Below, in pieces: positions 1 to 9,050 of a stretch of 38,660 nucleotides of DNA (positions are counted from its first letter, which is position 1; every line of letters starts with the position of its first letter). The DNA comes from a virus. Both the position numbers and the translations under genes were made by a program. The notes under the pieces were generated by a model. It worked only from the letters and a program-made list of their open reading frames with translations. It was not told the origin of the DNA and ran no database searches. The stretch covers positions 1 to 38,660 of IMG/VR virus record IMGVR_UViG_3300020202_000160; one strand, written 5' to 3'.

Positions 1-58
1 TGTCCTGTGCGGCGCCCCCTCCAGTGATTCGACCCCCCCCTCCCCCTGCGCGCGGGAG

Positions 59-1357
59 TCAGCGGATGCCGAAGCCCAGCTCCTCGATCGCCAGCTCCTG
101 CTGGTGACGTGGTGAAGGCGAGAACCAGACACGACGTGCGTCACGTGCACCAGGCGCACGACCGTAGAGCACCATGGCCTCGCTGTTCTCAGGTACCACG
201 ACGAGGGGCGTCTCGCCGTGGCCCGACCTCTTCCACGCACCGAGCAGCAGCTCCTTGTCCTCGGTGTCGGCCACGGCCTCGAAGGGGAGCTTCAGGCCAC
301 GGATGGGCTCGCTGCCCAGGTTGCTGACGAACGACCCTCCACCAGGCGTGTCGTGCCGCACCTGCGGCATGCGGTGCGTGACCTGCCAGGGCGTGCTCTG
401 CGGGGCGATCGGGTACAGCGTCAGGACCTTGGCCTGGCCGAGCACGACGTCACCCACACCCGGTGCGGTGGGCGACCACGTGCCCGAGGGCGCGGTGCCT
501 CCGAACACCAGTTGCGGGACGCGCCAGTGCCGGGCGTACTGCATCGTGCCCAGGTACGCGTAGATCGAGGGGTGCTCGAGCAGGGGGGCGAGGGTGGCCT
601 GCAGGGTGTCCACGGTGGCGAACGCGTCCGTGCTCGAGCGCAGGGTGGGGGTCCAGAACGGCTGGATGGTGTGGCCGAACACCCCGCAGAAGTCGACCCC
701 GGGGAAGGACGTGATGTTGTCGACGAACCAGACCTGATTGACCGAGGACCTGAAGATGTGGCGCAGGATGACCGTGTCGGACCTGCAAGCCTCGTAGCTC
801 TCGACCTGGAAGTTGATCCCCTGGTAGACCCCAGCCGCCGCATATGGCCCGTTCTGGCCGGTGATGGCGGCGATGGCCCCTGACTGCCAGGCCCCGCCGC
901 TGGTGAGGTACTTCCCGGTGTTCATGTTGAAGATGCGCAGCGCGCCCGCGGCGTTGGACCCGTTCCCCGCGTCGCGGAACTGCGTCCTCCACCAGGCGCC
1001 CGCTGGAACCTCGATGTCCTGGATGGCGACCGCCTGACTGTTCCCGCCCACGAGCGAAATCGCGCCGCCGGTGCCCCCGTCGACCTCGGCCGCGGCCGTC
1101 GTCCTCGAGGCGACACCCGTGCCGGCCTGGGAGAACGTCCAGCCCGTGGAATCGGTGTCGAGCGTCGGGTTGACGATGATATTGAGGTCGGCGAGCCACC
1201 AGGAGGTCGCCGCGTAGGCGCTCAGCCGGCAGAGCGTCCCGGGGTCCTCGTCGACCATGAACGCCGCGCCGAACGACGCGTGCAGGCCGGGCGAGCCGGT
1301 GATGGTCGCGCGCTTGAGCGCGTTCATGAGCCGGCCGGACAGCAGCAGGGTGGCCAC
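59..1357 (-). CDS. Tail tip or receptor-binding protein with CBM-like domain
   Basis: This 432-residue protein has no transmembrane segment or signal peptide. Residues from about 35 to 185 are rich in Trp, Gly, Asn and Thr and look like a carbohydrate-binding beta-sandwich, opening with NPTLDTDSTGW. The same kind of NP/NY...GW opening occurs in the tail protein at 1770-3839. The C-terminal 90 residues form a second block ending in ELAIEELGFGIR. I chose the GTG at 1357, which starts two bases after the preceding stop; an ATG at 1327 is the alternative. It is the last complete gene of the tail module, so I infer a distal tail or host-recognition role. No specific family was recognised. The coding call is sure; the function is moderate. 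Confidence 0.6.
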   Translation of the reverse strand: MATLLLSGRLMNALKRATITGSPGLHASFGAAFMVDEDPGTLCRLSAYAATSWWLADLNIIVNPTLDTDSTGWTFSQAGTGVASRTTAAAEVDGGTGGAISLVGGNSQAVAIQDIEVPAGAWWRTQFRDAGNGSNAAGALRIFNMNTGKYLTSGGAWQSGAIAAITGQNGPYAAAGVYQGINFQVESYEACRSDTVILRHIFRSSVNQVWFVDNITSFPGVDFCGVFGHTIQPFWTPTLRSSTDAFATVDTLQATLAPLLEHPSIYAYLGTMQYARHWRVPQLVFGGTAPSGTWSPTAPGVGDVVLGQAKVLTLYPIAPQSTPWQVTHRMPQVRHDTPGGGSFVSNLGSEPIRGLKLPFEAVADTEDKELLLGAWKRSGHGETPLVVVPENSEAMVLYGRAPGARDARRVWFSPSPRHQQELAIEELGFGIR

Positions 1358-1359
1358 GT

Positions 1360-1755
1360 TCAGGCCCCGATCGCGATCAGCGCCGCGCGCGTGAGCGCGT
1401 CCTGGGCGGTGGCGGCCTCGAACAGCTCGATGTCGGCGCCGAGCTCGCGCGGGAAGCCGCCGGCCCAGCGCTCGGCGGGCGGCCCGCCCTCGACCTGCCG
1501 CAGCACCATGATGTGGCCGCGCCGGACCATGGCGTCGACCAGGATGTAGACCTGCGTCTTGTCGGTCGAGAACGCCGGCGTCTTCTCGACCTCGATGAGC
1601 TGGTGCGAGTCGTCTGACATGCGGATGAGCCACGCGTCGTCGATCGCGAGCCCGCCCGCGCGCACGTTGGCCAGGCGCTCCCAGCCGAGCACCTTCTCGG
1701 CCGCCAGCAGGTCGGCCGACCTCGCCGGCAGGCTGCGGATCTCGTCGAGCGTCAT
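1360..1755 (-). CDS. Phage ABA-sandwich domain protein
   Basis: This 131-residue protein resembles the phage ABA sandwich family, small cytoplasmic proteins of unknown role common in phages. The C-terminal TAQDALTRAALIAIGA matches the usual ending of the family (A.EAICRAAL.A). The N-terminal half carries the typical LLAAEKVLGW helix. The ATG at 1755 follows a strong GGGGAGG site seven bases upstream; a second ATG at 1770 forms a TGATG overlap with the gene before it. It sits between two tail-tip genes, which is unusual, because these proteins normally lie in early regions. Structural or accessory status cannot be told from sequence. Confidence 0.65.
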   Translation of the reverse strand: MTLDEIRSLPARSADLLAAEKVLGWERLANVRAGGLAIDDAWLIRMSDDSHQLIEVEKTPAFSTDKTQVYILVDAMVRRGHIMVLRQVEGGPPAERWAGGFPRELGADIELFEAATAQDALTRAALIAIGA

Positions 1756-1769
1756 GGCACCCTCCCCCA

Positions 1770-3839
1770 TCAGAGGCGCGCGATCTCGGCGTCCGTCAGC
1801 ACCTCGTGGGTCAGCTGGACGTCGTAGATGGCGCCATCGAACCAGTTGCTGAGGCCGCGCTCGCTGCCCCAATAGACCGGCGTGCCGGCGACGAACGTCG
1901 GGACGGCGCCGACGACGTCGGTGCCCTTCACGCCGGCCACGAACACGGATTGCGTGTGCGCGGCGAGGCCGCTCGCGCCGCCAGCAGGCACCCAGCGCGC
2001 CGCGAGCTTGATCTCGGTGTCCCGCGTGACTGAGGCGATGAGCGACGCGGTGTACGTGGTCGCCCCCACGCGCCGGATGAACTCCCAGGCGCCGGAGGCC
2101 TGCGAGTAGCGCACCAGCACGTAGTGCGTGGCCGAGTAGTAGACGATCTCGACCACGCGCACGGCGCCGGCGGGCAGGTCGGCCGAGTTCCACCACGTCA
2201 TCACGCGGCACGCGAACGTCCCGCCGTCGTTCGGCCAGGCCTCCTGGCCGGCCGGCTGGGCGTCGCTGAAGACGTCCGCCGCGCGAACGAAGGCGGCGCC
2301 GTTCGTGAGCATGCGCGACGTCGCGTAGGGCCCGCTCTCGAGCTGCAGGTCGAAGATGCGCGCCTCGTCCGTGGCCGTCGCCGTGTTCGTCAGGAACTCC
2401 CAGAGCAGCTGGTAGGACGCGCCCGGCGTGAAGACGTACCGGAAGCGCGTCGCGGTGGTCGACCCGGACAGCGACGCGATGTTGGCCGCGCCCGCCTGCC
2501 ATAGGCCGGTCCCGGGATTGAAGTAGAAGCCGTCCGTCGACCGCTTCAGGCGCGCGAGCAGCGTGCCGCTCACGTTGCGGTACGTGAACGAGGCGGCGAT
2601 CGGCGCCGACGGCAGCGCGTCACACTGCCCGGCCGCGGACACGAGGCTCCCGGCCACCGCGCCGTTCGCCTTCACGCGCACGTGGTTCGCGGTGAGCTGC
2701 GTGTCCCACACCGCCTCGTCGTTCATGATCGCGGTGTCGCCGGCCGACGATCCCCAGCCGGCCAGGCTGCCGCTCACGAAGCACGAGTCCTTGAAGTAGT
2801 TGGTGCGGGCCTCCTCGTGGAGCCGGCCGCGGCGGTCGTGCTTCTCGTAGTTGCGCTCGACCTGGACGACGCGGATGCCGCCGGCGTTGTGCGCCCCGGG
2901 GTCCTCGACGTACGCCAGCGAGTTGCGGGTCAGCGTCCGCGCGCCACCCGGCGACGCGACACCGATGCCCTCGCCGTAGTGGCTCGCGCTCAGGACGCTG
3001 CGGCCGATGTCCCAGAGCGTGAACACGCCGACGTTCCAGCGCAGGTCCTGGAACGTGAGCTCGACGCTCATCGAGGTCGGCATCTCGCGCACCTTCACGA
3101 GGCGGAAGAGGCGCGGGTCGTCGACCGGCCAGCCGGACGCGGCCGCCACCGGCGCCAGCGAGTGCGCGATGCGCGCCTCACTGCCCAGGTCAAGGTTCAC
3201 GTCCCAGACCGGCACGACGATGGTGAGAAACTTTCGACCCTTGCGGTAGGCGCGCAGGCGGCGTGTGAGCACGTCCCGGACGCGATCGTGCTCGCCCGGC
3301 AGCGGGTCATAGTCGACGTCGACCCACAGCTGCGTGTTCCAGAGCGGATCGCGTGGGAACCCGCCTGCGTCCGTCGTTCGCCAGCCGGCGATCGCGCCGT
3401 CCAGCTCCGTGGGCGTCCATCGCGCCGCCGTGACCGGGCTCAGCGCCCAGGCGTGGGTCTGGAACGAGGGGTAGCTGATGACGGCGCCGGCCGCCCTCGA
3501 GGTGCCGTCGTAGGGCGTCCCGCTGAACCAGAACGCCGGCGCCCACGTCCTCGGCCAGGTGCCCGGGTCCGGGATACCCGACGTGCCCGGCGGGTCCCAC
3601 GCCATCCAGAGGTTCATGGTCACGCTGTTGATGAGCACCGTGGCCGGCAGCAGCGTCGAGACGGGCCCGAGCGTGACCCGCATCTGGCAGTTGATCGTGA
3701 AGTCCGAGGTCGTGACGTACGTCAGGTGATTCGTCGCGTTGTAGACCTCGTTGATCGCCGAATAGAACGCGCCGCCGCCGCTCGCGGACACGCCCGTGCC
3801 ACCGTCGTCGCCGTCCGGGTAGATGCGCAGCCTGGCCAT
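1770..3839 (-). CDS. Large tail protein with C-terminal concanavalin/LamG-like domain
   Basis: This 689-residue tail protein probably contributes to host surface binding. Residues 1-330 form a beta-rich N-terminal part that presumably docks on the tail. A CBM-like segment starts near residue 343 (EARTNYFKDSC..., Gly/Ser/Thr/Trp rich). The last 190 residues look like a concanavalin/laminin-G jelly roll and end in the characteristic FDGAIYDVQLTHEVLTDAEIARL pattern of LamG-type phage proteins. The ATG at 3839 shares one base with the stop of the upstream gene (TGATG), so translation is probably coupled. I see no enzyme motif, so this is more likely a binding protein than a depolymerase. Family-level assignment is inference from composition and end motif. 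Confidence 0.65.
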   Translation of the reverse strand: MARLRIYPDGDDGGTGVSASGGGAFYSAINEVYNATNHLTYVTTSDFTINCQMRVTLGPVSTLLPATVLINSVTMNLWMAWDPPGTSGIPDPGTWPRTWAPAFWFSGTPYDGTSRAAGAVISYPSFQTHAWALSPVTAARWTPTELDGAIAGWRTTDAGGFPRDPLWNTQLWVDVDYDPLPGEHDRVRDVLTRRLRAYRKGRKFLTIVVPVWDVNLDLGSEARIAHSLAPVAAASGWPVDDPRLFRLVKVREMPTSMSVELTFQDLRWNVGVFTLWDIGRSVLSASHYGEGIGVASPGGARTLTRNSLAYVEDPGAHNAGGIRVVQVERNYEKHDRRGRLHEEARTNYFKDSCFVSGSLAGWGSSAGDTAIMNDEAVWDTQLTANHVRVKANGAVAGSLVSAAGQCDALPSAPIAASFTYRNVSGTLLARLKRSTDGFYFNPGTGLWQAGAANIASLSGSTTATRFRYVFTPGASYQLLWEFLTNTATATDEARIFDLQLESGPYATSRMLTNGAAFVRAADVFSDAQPAGQEAWPNDGGTFACRVMTWWNSADLPAGAVRVVEIVYYSATHYVLVRYSQASGAWEFIRRVGATTYTASLIASVTRDTEIKLAARWVPAGGASGLAAHTQSVFVAGVKGTDVVGAVPTFVAGTPVYWGSERGLSNWFDGAIYDVQLTHEVLTDAEIARL

Positions 3840-5164
3840 CAGTACACGTAGGCCGGGCTGACCGGCATGTCGATCGACGTCGCCGCGAGCGCGCCGATCG
3901 TGGGGTCCATCACGGTGAGCGTCTGGAGGCCTCCCGAGTAGGTGCCCGTAATCTGGTCGGTCACGGAGTCGTCCTCGTGCTCGTACCGCACATGCCCGCC
4001 GACGCTGCGCGCGTCGGCGATGAGGAGGGGCGCGGCTGCCGCCTGGGCGGCGGTCAGCAGGTGGTTGTCGAACCGGACGGCGAGCTCGCCGAGCTCGTTC
4101 CAGTACGCGCGCGCCTCGCGCGAGCGGCACCAGTTGTTGAGCAGCGCGCCGCCGGTGGCCGACGCGTCGAGCAGCCAGCTGTCCTTGTAGCCCTTCTTCG
4201 TGGCGAAGTCCTTCGCCGTCGTGAACGCGGCGGTGCTGATGGGCGCGGTGGAGTCGGAGAGGAACGCACCCGTCTTGTAGTCTCCGAACACGAAGTTGAC
4301 GAGCACGATGCGCAGCAGGTCGACGGGGTTCTCGGCCAGCGCGCCGGCGCCGGTACCGGTGAGGTCGAGGCCTCGGCCGTCGGCGTAGATCTGCGGGAGT
4401 GCTCCGCCGCCGGCGTCGGCCGGCGACGACGCGAACTTGATCAGGGTGTAGAGGCGGCCACCCCGGGTGACGTACTCGACCGTCCAGCCCGAGATCGGCA
4501 CCGTCCGGTCCTTCGAGCTAAAGACGCGATCGGCGTCGGGACCGAACGCCCACCCGCGTGACCACAGGAAGCGGAACGCCTGCGTATCGACGCATGGGCA
4601 CAGAACCGCGCCGCCGTCGCCCTGGCCGCGGCTGTTGCGCTTGCCGAGGACGATCTGCGCTGGTTTTCCGATGACGCCTTCGTCGGCCGCATGCGGCCAG
4701 TCGTGGCGGCCGAGGATGACGCGCAAGGCCTCGCGCCGCAGCGCCGTATCCCGGAACCCGAACCGGAGCGTAGCGAGACCCGGCTCCGGGAAGTCGGGCT
4801 TCGTGAGCGCGCCCACGAACCGCTTGCTCCACTTCGTCGGGTCCACCGAGGGCGCCCCCAGCCACGCGGTGATCGGCGAGCCCCGCAGGCTCGCGGTGGA
4901 CTCCACGAGGCCGGCCACGAGCTTGTCCTTGTCCACCAGCGTGACGGCGAACTCGCCGCTCTCGAGATCGTTGCTGCGGCTCATTGCGGAGCGCGTGATG
5001 TCCGACGTGCTCTTGACGCGGCCGCCGTACTGGACGCCGGCGCCCACGGTGGCGGCGAACGACGCCGGCGCCCAGCGGTAGGTGGTTCCGCCGACCACGA
5101 CGTCGTACCCGTAGCTCAGAGAGCCGCGCGGCGCCGCCTGCATCTCCGGGGTGAGGTACGGCAC
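3839..5164 (-). CDS. Baseplate or tail-tip hub-like structural protein
   Basis: This 441-residue soluble protein lies directly downstream of the tape measure. In siphoviruses this position holds the distal tail and hub proteins. The N-terminus is beta-rich (YDVVVGGTTYRW). The middle region has a cluster of Arg and Asp around 'RFGFRDTALRREALRVILG', and the C-terminal third reads like a repeated beta fold. Start is GTG at 5164, three bases after the tape-measure stop, with a weak ribosome site, so coupling is likely. No catalytic motif was recognised. The tail assignment rests on position and fold character, not on a firm family match. Confidence 0.6.
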   Translation of the reverse strand: MPYLTPEMQAAPRGSLSYGYDVVVGGTTYRWAPASFAATVGAGVQYGGRVKSTSDITRSAMSRSNDLESGEFAVTLVDKDKLVAGLVESTASLRGSPITAWLGAPSVDPTKWSKRFVGALTKPDFPEPGLATLRFGFRDTALRREALRVILGRHDWPHAADEGVIGKPAQIVLGKRNSRGQGDGGAVLCPCVDTQAFRFLWSRGWAFGPDADRVFSSKDRTVPISGWTVEYVTRGGRLYTLIKFASSPADAGGGALPQIYADGRGLDLTGTGAGALAENPVDLLRIVLVNFVFGDYKTGAFLSDSTAPISTAAFTTAKDFATKKGYKDSWLLDASATGGALLNNWCRSREARAYWNELGELAVRFDNHLLTAAQAAAAPLLIADARSVGGHVRYEHEDDSVTDQITGTYSGGLQTLTVMDPTIGALAATSIDMPVSPAYVY

Positions 5165-5166
5165 CG

Positions 5167-8061
5167 TCAGGCCCCGAGCTGCTTGAGACCGGCGGAGAGG
5201 TCCGCGAGGACGTTCCCGGTGTTGTTGCGGGCGACGTCCTTGAGCGTCTCGAGCACGTCCTGGCCAGCGCGCGACGGGTCGGGCGACATCACGTTCAGCT
5301 CGCCGATGTGGAACGTGACGCCGCCACCGCCGCCGATGCGCACGCCGCCCACCATCCCGCCGTCCCGCACGACCTGGGCGGGCACCGCGAGCTCGGGCCC
5401 GCGCTCCGCGAAGTCGTAGGCTCCGCGCTGGATCATCCAGCCGCCGCCGGCGCGGGCGCCGTACGGCTTCCGCTCCTCGCTGGGGTCGAACGTCCCACCC
5501 CCGCCGCTTCCATCGCCATGCTGCTGCTGACCATGGCTGCCGCTGCCCTGGCCCGGCGACGGCGATCCATTCGTGACGAAATTGGTGGTAACGGTGACGG
5601 TCCGGTCCGGAATCTTCAGTAGCGCATCCACGAGCCGGTTGATCGCGTCGACAGCGCGCGCGAGGCCGGCCGACAGGGACTCGGTGTAGGTGATCCCGGC
5701 CGCCTCCGCCTCGGTGTAGGCCTCTCCGTTCGCCTTCAGGAGCAGGCCTTGCTTGATCATCGAGTCGATGATTGGGCGCATGCTCTCGGGGATCGCCGTG
5801 CCGCTCGCGATCGCCTGCTGAACGTAGGCCGAGAAGTCGGCGGCCATCCGCTGCTGCACGAGCGTCACGTCGGCGCCGCCGGCGACGAGCAGCTGATAGT
5901 TCTTCAGCAGCGACGCGGCCATGTCGTCCATGGCCTTCTGCGCCATCTGGGGCACTTCAGCGGCAGTGAACCCGTACTTGTCCATCGCCTGCTGCAGGGC
6001 CTCGGTGGCCTCCTCGGCAGCCGCCAACGAGTCCTTGACCTGGTTGATCGCGTTCGCCAGCTCGGCCGCGTTGCGGGCCCGGAAGAACGCGTCGAGGGAA
6101 ACGCCGGCCTCCATGGCCTTCCACTCGAGCTCCTTGATGCCGCCGGCGGACCTGATGAACTCCGCCCGCATCTGCTGCAGCTCCTCGCGGACCTGCTTTC
6201 CGCGGCCGAGGAACCCGAGGAGCCCGCCGGCCACGGCGCCGATACCGGCGCCGATGGGGCCGAAGCTGGCGCCGAACGCAGCGCCCGCGGCGGCGCCGCC
6301 CAGCACCCCGGACTTGTATGCGGTCACCGCGGCGGTCAGGCCGGCGATCGCAGTCTTGCCCTTCTCGGCGTTCTCGAGGTCGACGAACTTGACGCCCTTG
6401 GTGACCTTCCCGTCCTTGTCGATGGAGTCCTTCAGGCGCGCCAGGACGGGGGCGATCGACTGCGCCGCGGCCTTGCCGGCCAGGAAACCGGCCACCATCC
6501 GGGACAGCACGTTGTCGGCCTTCACGCCCAGAGCGTCGAAGACGTTCGTCAGGGCGCCGAGCAGGCCCTGCCAGTCCATCGTCTTCTCGACCGCCTCCGA
6601 GAGCTTCGTGTTGACGCCCTCGATTTCCTTCCTGGTGGCCACGAACGGCTTCACCATCAGGTCGGTAAGGTGGCCGTCGCCGAACCGCTTCTGCATGGTG
6701 TCGACGACACGGATCAGCGCCGCCGGCGGGCCGGCCATCAGCGCTTCGTTAGCCTTCGCGCGGACCTCGGCGTCCCGGATCTCCTGCTCGGACTTCCTAA
6801 GGGCCTCGGTCGCCTCCTCGATCGCGCGCTTGTAGGTGACCGCGGCCTCGGCGCCGGCCTTCATGCCCTCGCCGTGCGCCTTCGCGGCGCCGGCGCCGGC
6901 GTGCTGCACGCCGGCCAGGCCCGCCACCTTGTCGCGCAGCCCCTCGACCACGCCCTTCACCTTCGTCGTCAGCCCCACGAAGCCGTCGAGCGACTTCTGG
7001 TGCTCCTGCAGGTCATCGGCCGCTTCGGCGGTGATGGAGTCGATCCCCCGCTTGTACTCCTCCCAGAACTGCGAGGCCTTCCACGGCTGCGTCATCACCT
7101 TGAACTGCAGCTTCAGGGTCTCGACGAGCATCAGCGCGCCCGTCTTCACGTACGTCCACGTGTCGAGGAGGGCCTTCCAGGCCGCCGCGAACACCTCGAT
7201 CACGGTGATGCCCTGGATGAGGGCCTGCAGCAGGAACACCACGCCGCCGTCGACGTACGCGCGGATGTCGGACTGGTTCTGCCGCACCCAGATCGACAGC
7301 TGACCCATGATGTCGGTCAGGCCCTCGATGAGGGCGTGCAGCGGCTCGCTGGTGACGATCGCGGCCGCGACGTTGTTCGACAGCCCGCCGAACGTCATGC
7401 CTAGCATGCCGACGGAGTCGCCCAGGTCGTCGGCCGCCTTGACGACGTCGCGGCTCATGATGATGCCGAGGTCCTCGGCGCGCTTCCGGATGGCCTCGAA
7501 GTCGGCGCCCAGGGGCACGAGCTTCGCGCCGCTCTTCCCGAGCAGCTCGACGGCGAGGGCGTTGCGCTTGGCCTCGTCCTCGATCTTCGAGAGGCCCTGC
7601 AGGATCGCCGACATCTGCTCGCCGGCGGTCATCTTGCGGACGTCCTCGAGGCCGAGTCCGATGTCCGAGAGGGCCTTCCTGGTGGCGGCAGACCCCTCCA
7701 CCATCTTCCGCTGCAGCTTCACCATGCTGTCGGCGATCGCCTCGGCGCCGACCCCGACCATGGAGCCGGCCACCTCGAAGGCCTGCAGGTCGGTGACCGC
7801 GATGCCGGTCACCTGGGAGAGGTCGGTCATCTTGCCGGCCATGTCGAGGAGGTGGTTCACGGACGCCAGGACGCCGGCGCCGACGGCGGCAGCCGCGGCC
7901 GCGGCGGCGACGAGGCCCGCCTTGATGCCCGCGCACGCCTTCGTGATCACGGCCTGGGCGCTGGCGGCCTTCTTCCCCGTGTCGTCGAAGTCCTTGCCGG
8001 TCTGGACGAGCTCGGCGCGTCCCTCGGAGTCGATCTTGAGCTTGACGTAGGCGACCGCCAT
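5167..8061 (-). CDS. Tail tape measure protein
   Basis: This 964-residue protein sets tail length and is ejected with the DNA. It has the features of the family: great length, Ala-rich helices, heptad-like stretches (for example residues 410-440 and 690-720), and hydrophobic segments near residues 275-300 and 590-625 that could enter a membrane. The segment around 'LLGKSGAKLVPLGADFEAI' is typical of lambda-type tape measures. A Gly/Ser/His-rich linker lies near residue 870. Using the usual 0.15 nm per residue, the tail would be about 145 nm long (inference). The ATG at 8061 overlaps the chaperone stop by one base. A longer frame upstream exists but is antisense-like and lacks a ribosome site. 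Confidence 0.93.
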   Translation of the reverse strand: MAVAYVKLKIDSEGRAELVQTGKDFDDTGKKAASAQAVITKACAGIKAGLVAAAAAAAAVGAGVLASVNHLLDMAGKMTDLSQVTGIAVTDLQAFEVAGSMVGVGAEAIADSMVKLQRKMVEGSAATRKALSDIGLGLEDVRKMTAGEQMSAILQGLSKIEDEAKRNALAVELLGKSGAKLVPLGADFEAIRKRAEDLGIIMSRDVVKAADDLGDSVGMLGMTFGGLSNNVAAAIVTSEPLHALIEGLTDIMGQLSIWVRQNQSDIRAYVDGGVVFLLQALIQGITVIEVFAAAWKALLDTWTYVKTGALMLVETLKLQFKVMTQPWKASQFWEEYKRGIDSITAEAADDLQEHQKSLDGFVGLTTKVKGVVEGLRDKVAGLAGVQHAGAGAAKAHGEGMKAGAEAAVTYKRAIEEATEALRKSEQEIRDAEVRAKANEALMAGPPAALIRVVDTMQKRFGDGHLTDLMVKPFVATRKEIEGVNTKLSEAVEKTMDWQGLLGALTNVFDALGVKADNVLSRMVAGFLAGKAAAQSIAPVLARLKDSIDKDGKVTKGVKFVDLENAEKGKTAIAGLTAAVTAYKSGVLGGAAAGAAFGASFGPIGAGIGAVAGGLLGFLGRGKQVREELQQMRAEFIRSAGGIKELEWKAMEAGVSLDAFFRARNAAELANAINQVKDSLAAAEEATEALQQAMDKYGFTAAEVPQMAQKAMDDMAASLLKNYQLLVAGGADVTLVQQRMAADFSAYVQQAIASGTAIPESMRPIIDSMIKQGLLLKANGEAYTEAEAAGITYTESLSAGLARAVDAINRLVDALLKIPDRTVTVTTNFVTNGSPSPGQGSGSHGQQQHGDGSGGGGTFDPSEERKPYGARAGGGWMIQRGAYDFAERGPELAVPAQVVRDGGMVGGVRIGGGGGVTFHIGELNVMSPDPSRAGQDVLETLKDVARNNTGNVLADLSAGLKQLGA

Positions 8062-8534
8062 CAGCGGCCGCCCTTCGACTGCGCGGCGACCTTCATCGCC
8101 TCGCGGCACGCCTTCATGACCCTCGTGACCTGGGGGCTACCGGCGGCGTCCTCGGCACGGCGGTAGATCTGGCGCGCGATCCGCCGTGGGTAGAGGCTCA
8201 GGAACGCGCCCAGCTGCGGCGAATCGCTGATCAGCATGAACGCGGCGTTGGCCGCGCTCTCGAGGTGGCTCGGCAGGTCGACCCGCGGGCACCGCCGGCC
8301 GGACAGCTGCCACGGCTGCTTCGGGTCGGCGAGCTGCTGCGGCGAGAGGCAGGGCTCGATCTTCACGTGGTCGCCCTCCTTCACGGGCCGCTCGCCGCCG
8401 ATCACCATCGCCACCTCCCGCGCCTGAGTCGCGGTGCGCACCTCGATGCCGCCGGTCATCTCGCAGGCGGCGCAGCGCAGCGGCTGCAGGTCCGTCTGCA
8501 GCCGCCACGCGATGAACTCGCTCAGGACCGCTCT
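8061..8534 (-). CDS. Tail assembly chaperone, frameshift-expressed C-terminal part (gpT-like)
   Basis: This frame encodes the second half of the tail chaperone pair that wraps the tape measure during assembly. It has no good ribosome site of its own. The first ATG (8459) lacks a Shine-Dalgarno sequence, but the frame is open and protein-like further upstream (LSEFIAWRLQTDLQPLRCAAC), up to a G-run at the end of the preceding gene. That suits expression as a -1 fusion of about 308 residues. Alternatives are a CTG start at 8525, which would give a CTGA overlap, or ATG at 8459 (132 residues). The coordinates given are those of the extension after the proposed slip. Confidence 0.6.
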   Translation of the reverse strand, partial: RAVLSEFIAWRLQTDLQPLRCAACEMTGGIEVRTATQAREVAMVIGGERPVKEGDHVKIEPCLSPQQLADPKQPWQLSGRRCPRVDLPSHLESAANAAFMLISDSPQLGAFLSLYPRRIARQIYRRAEDAAGSPQVTRVMKACREAMKVAAQSKGGR

Positions 8535-8986
8535 TCCCCCTCCTCCACCTCCGCCGCTCGGAGCCGCAGCTCCTTCTCCTTCTCGAGGATCCAGTCCGCG
8601 ACGTCGGGCTCCTCGGTCAGGAAGAATGCCTTCACCGCGTCGGTCAGCTCCTTGTCAAGGTCGACGAGATCGCCCGCGGTGACCGGGCGGCCGAGCGCAT
8701 CCGACAGGCCCTCGACCTGGTCCGCTGCGACGCGCAGCTGCAGCCCTTCGGTCGAGGTCCAGGCGTAGACGGCCATGTCCCGGGTGTACGCGGCCGCGTT
8801 CGACACCGAGACCTCGCTGACGTTGTCGCCGGCCCGCTTCACGCGGTTCAGCTTGTGCTTCACCGTCAGCTGGCGATCGACGCCGGGCGGGATGCGCCGC
8901 ACGCCGAACTTGATCGGCTCGTTCGTCTCCGGGTCCAGCCGGAAGACGAAGAACCGTTCCTTCTCCTTGCGCAACGTCAGGGCCAT
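8522..8986 (-). CDS. Tail assembly chaperone (gpG-like)
   Basis: This 154-residue protein sits between the tail tube and tape-measure genes, where siphoviruses encode the tail assembly chaperone. It is mostly helical after residue 80 and ends in a charged tail (EKEKELRLRAAEVEEGEERS). The ATG at 8986 follows AGGA at seven bases. Its 3' end holds a G-run suitable for ribosomal slippage into the next frame. There is no clear motif; the call rests on position, size and the overlapping -1 frame downstream. Confidence 0.75.
   Translation of the reverse strand: MALTLRKEKERFFVFRLDPETNEPIKFGVRRIPPGVDRQLTVKHKLNRVKRAGDNVSEVSVSNAAAYTRDMAVYAWTSTEGLQLRVAADQVEGLSDALGRPVTAGDLVDLDKELTDAVKAFFLTEEPDVADWILEKEKELRLRAAEVEEGEERS
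8534..8540 (-). promoter_or_regulatory. Candidate -1 ribosomal frameshift site
   Basis: The minus-strand heptamer GGGGGAA is positioned G|GGG|GAA in the chaperone frame, four codons before its stop. A -1 slip re-pairs GGG perfectly in the P site and imperfectly in the A site. The -1 frame downstream is open for 157 codons. Slippage here is inferred from the phage tail-chaperone paradigm, not shown. Confidence 0.5.
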
Positions 8987-9050
8987 GGTGCCGTCCTATC
9001 CAATCAAGCGGGGCAACGCGCTGCCTCCCGGCGCTCGCGCCCCTGAGCTG

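Noticed and set aside
1-58. Gene at the left edge
   Set aside because: The bases hold only a G-rich run and a possible GGAGGGGG ribosome site on the minus strand for a gene that lies outside the window.
5749-7404. Long plus-strand frame opposite the tape measure
   Set aside because: It is an antisense shadow of the tape measure frame with low-complexity Leu/Arg/Gly/His composition and no start signal.
9009-9030. Hairpin in the gap between tail tube and chaperone genes
   Set aside because: The stem contains bulges and no U-run follows, so it is not called as a terminator.
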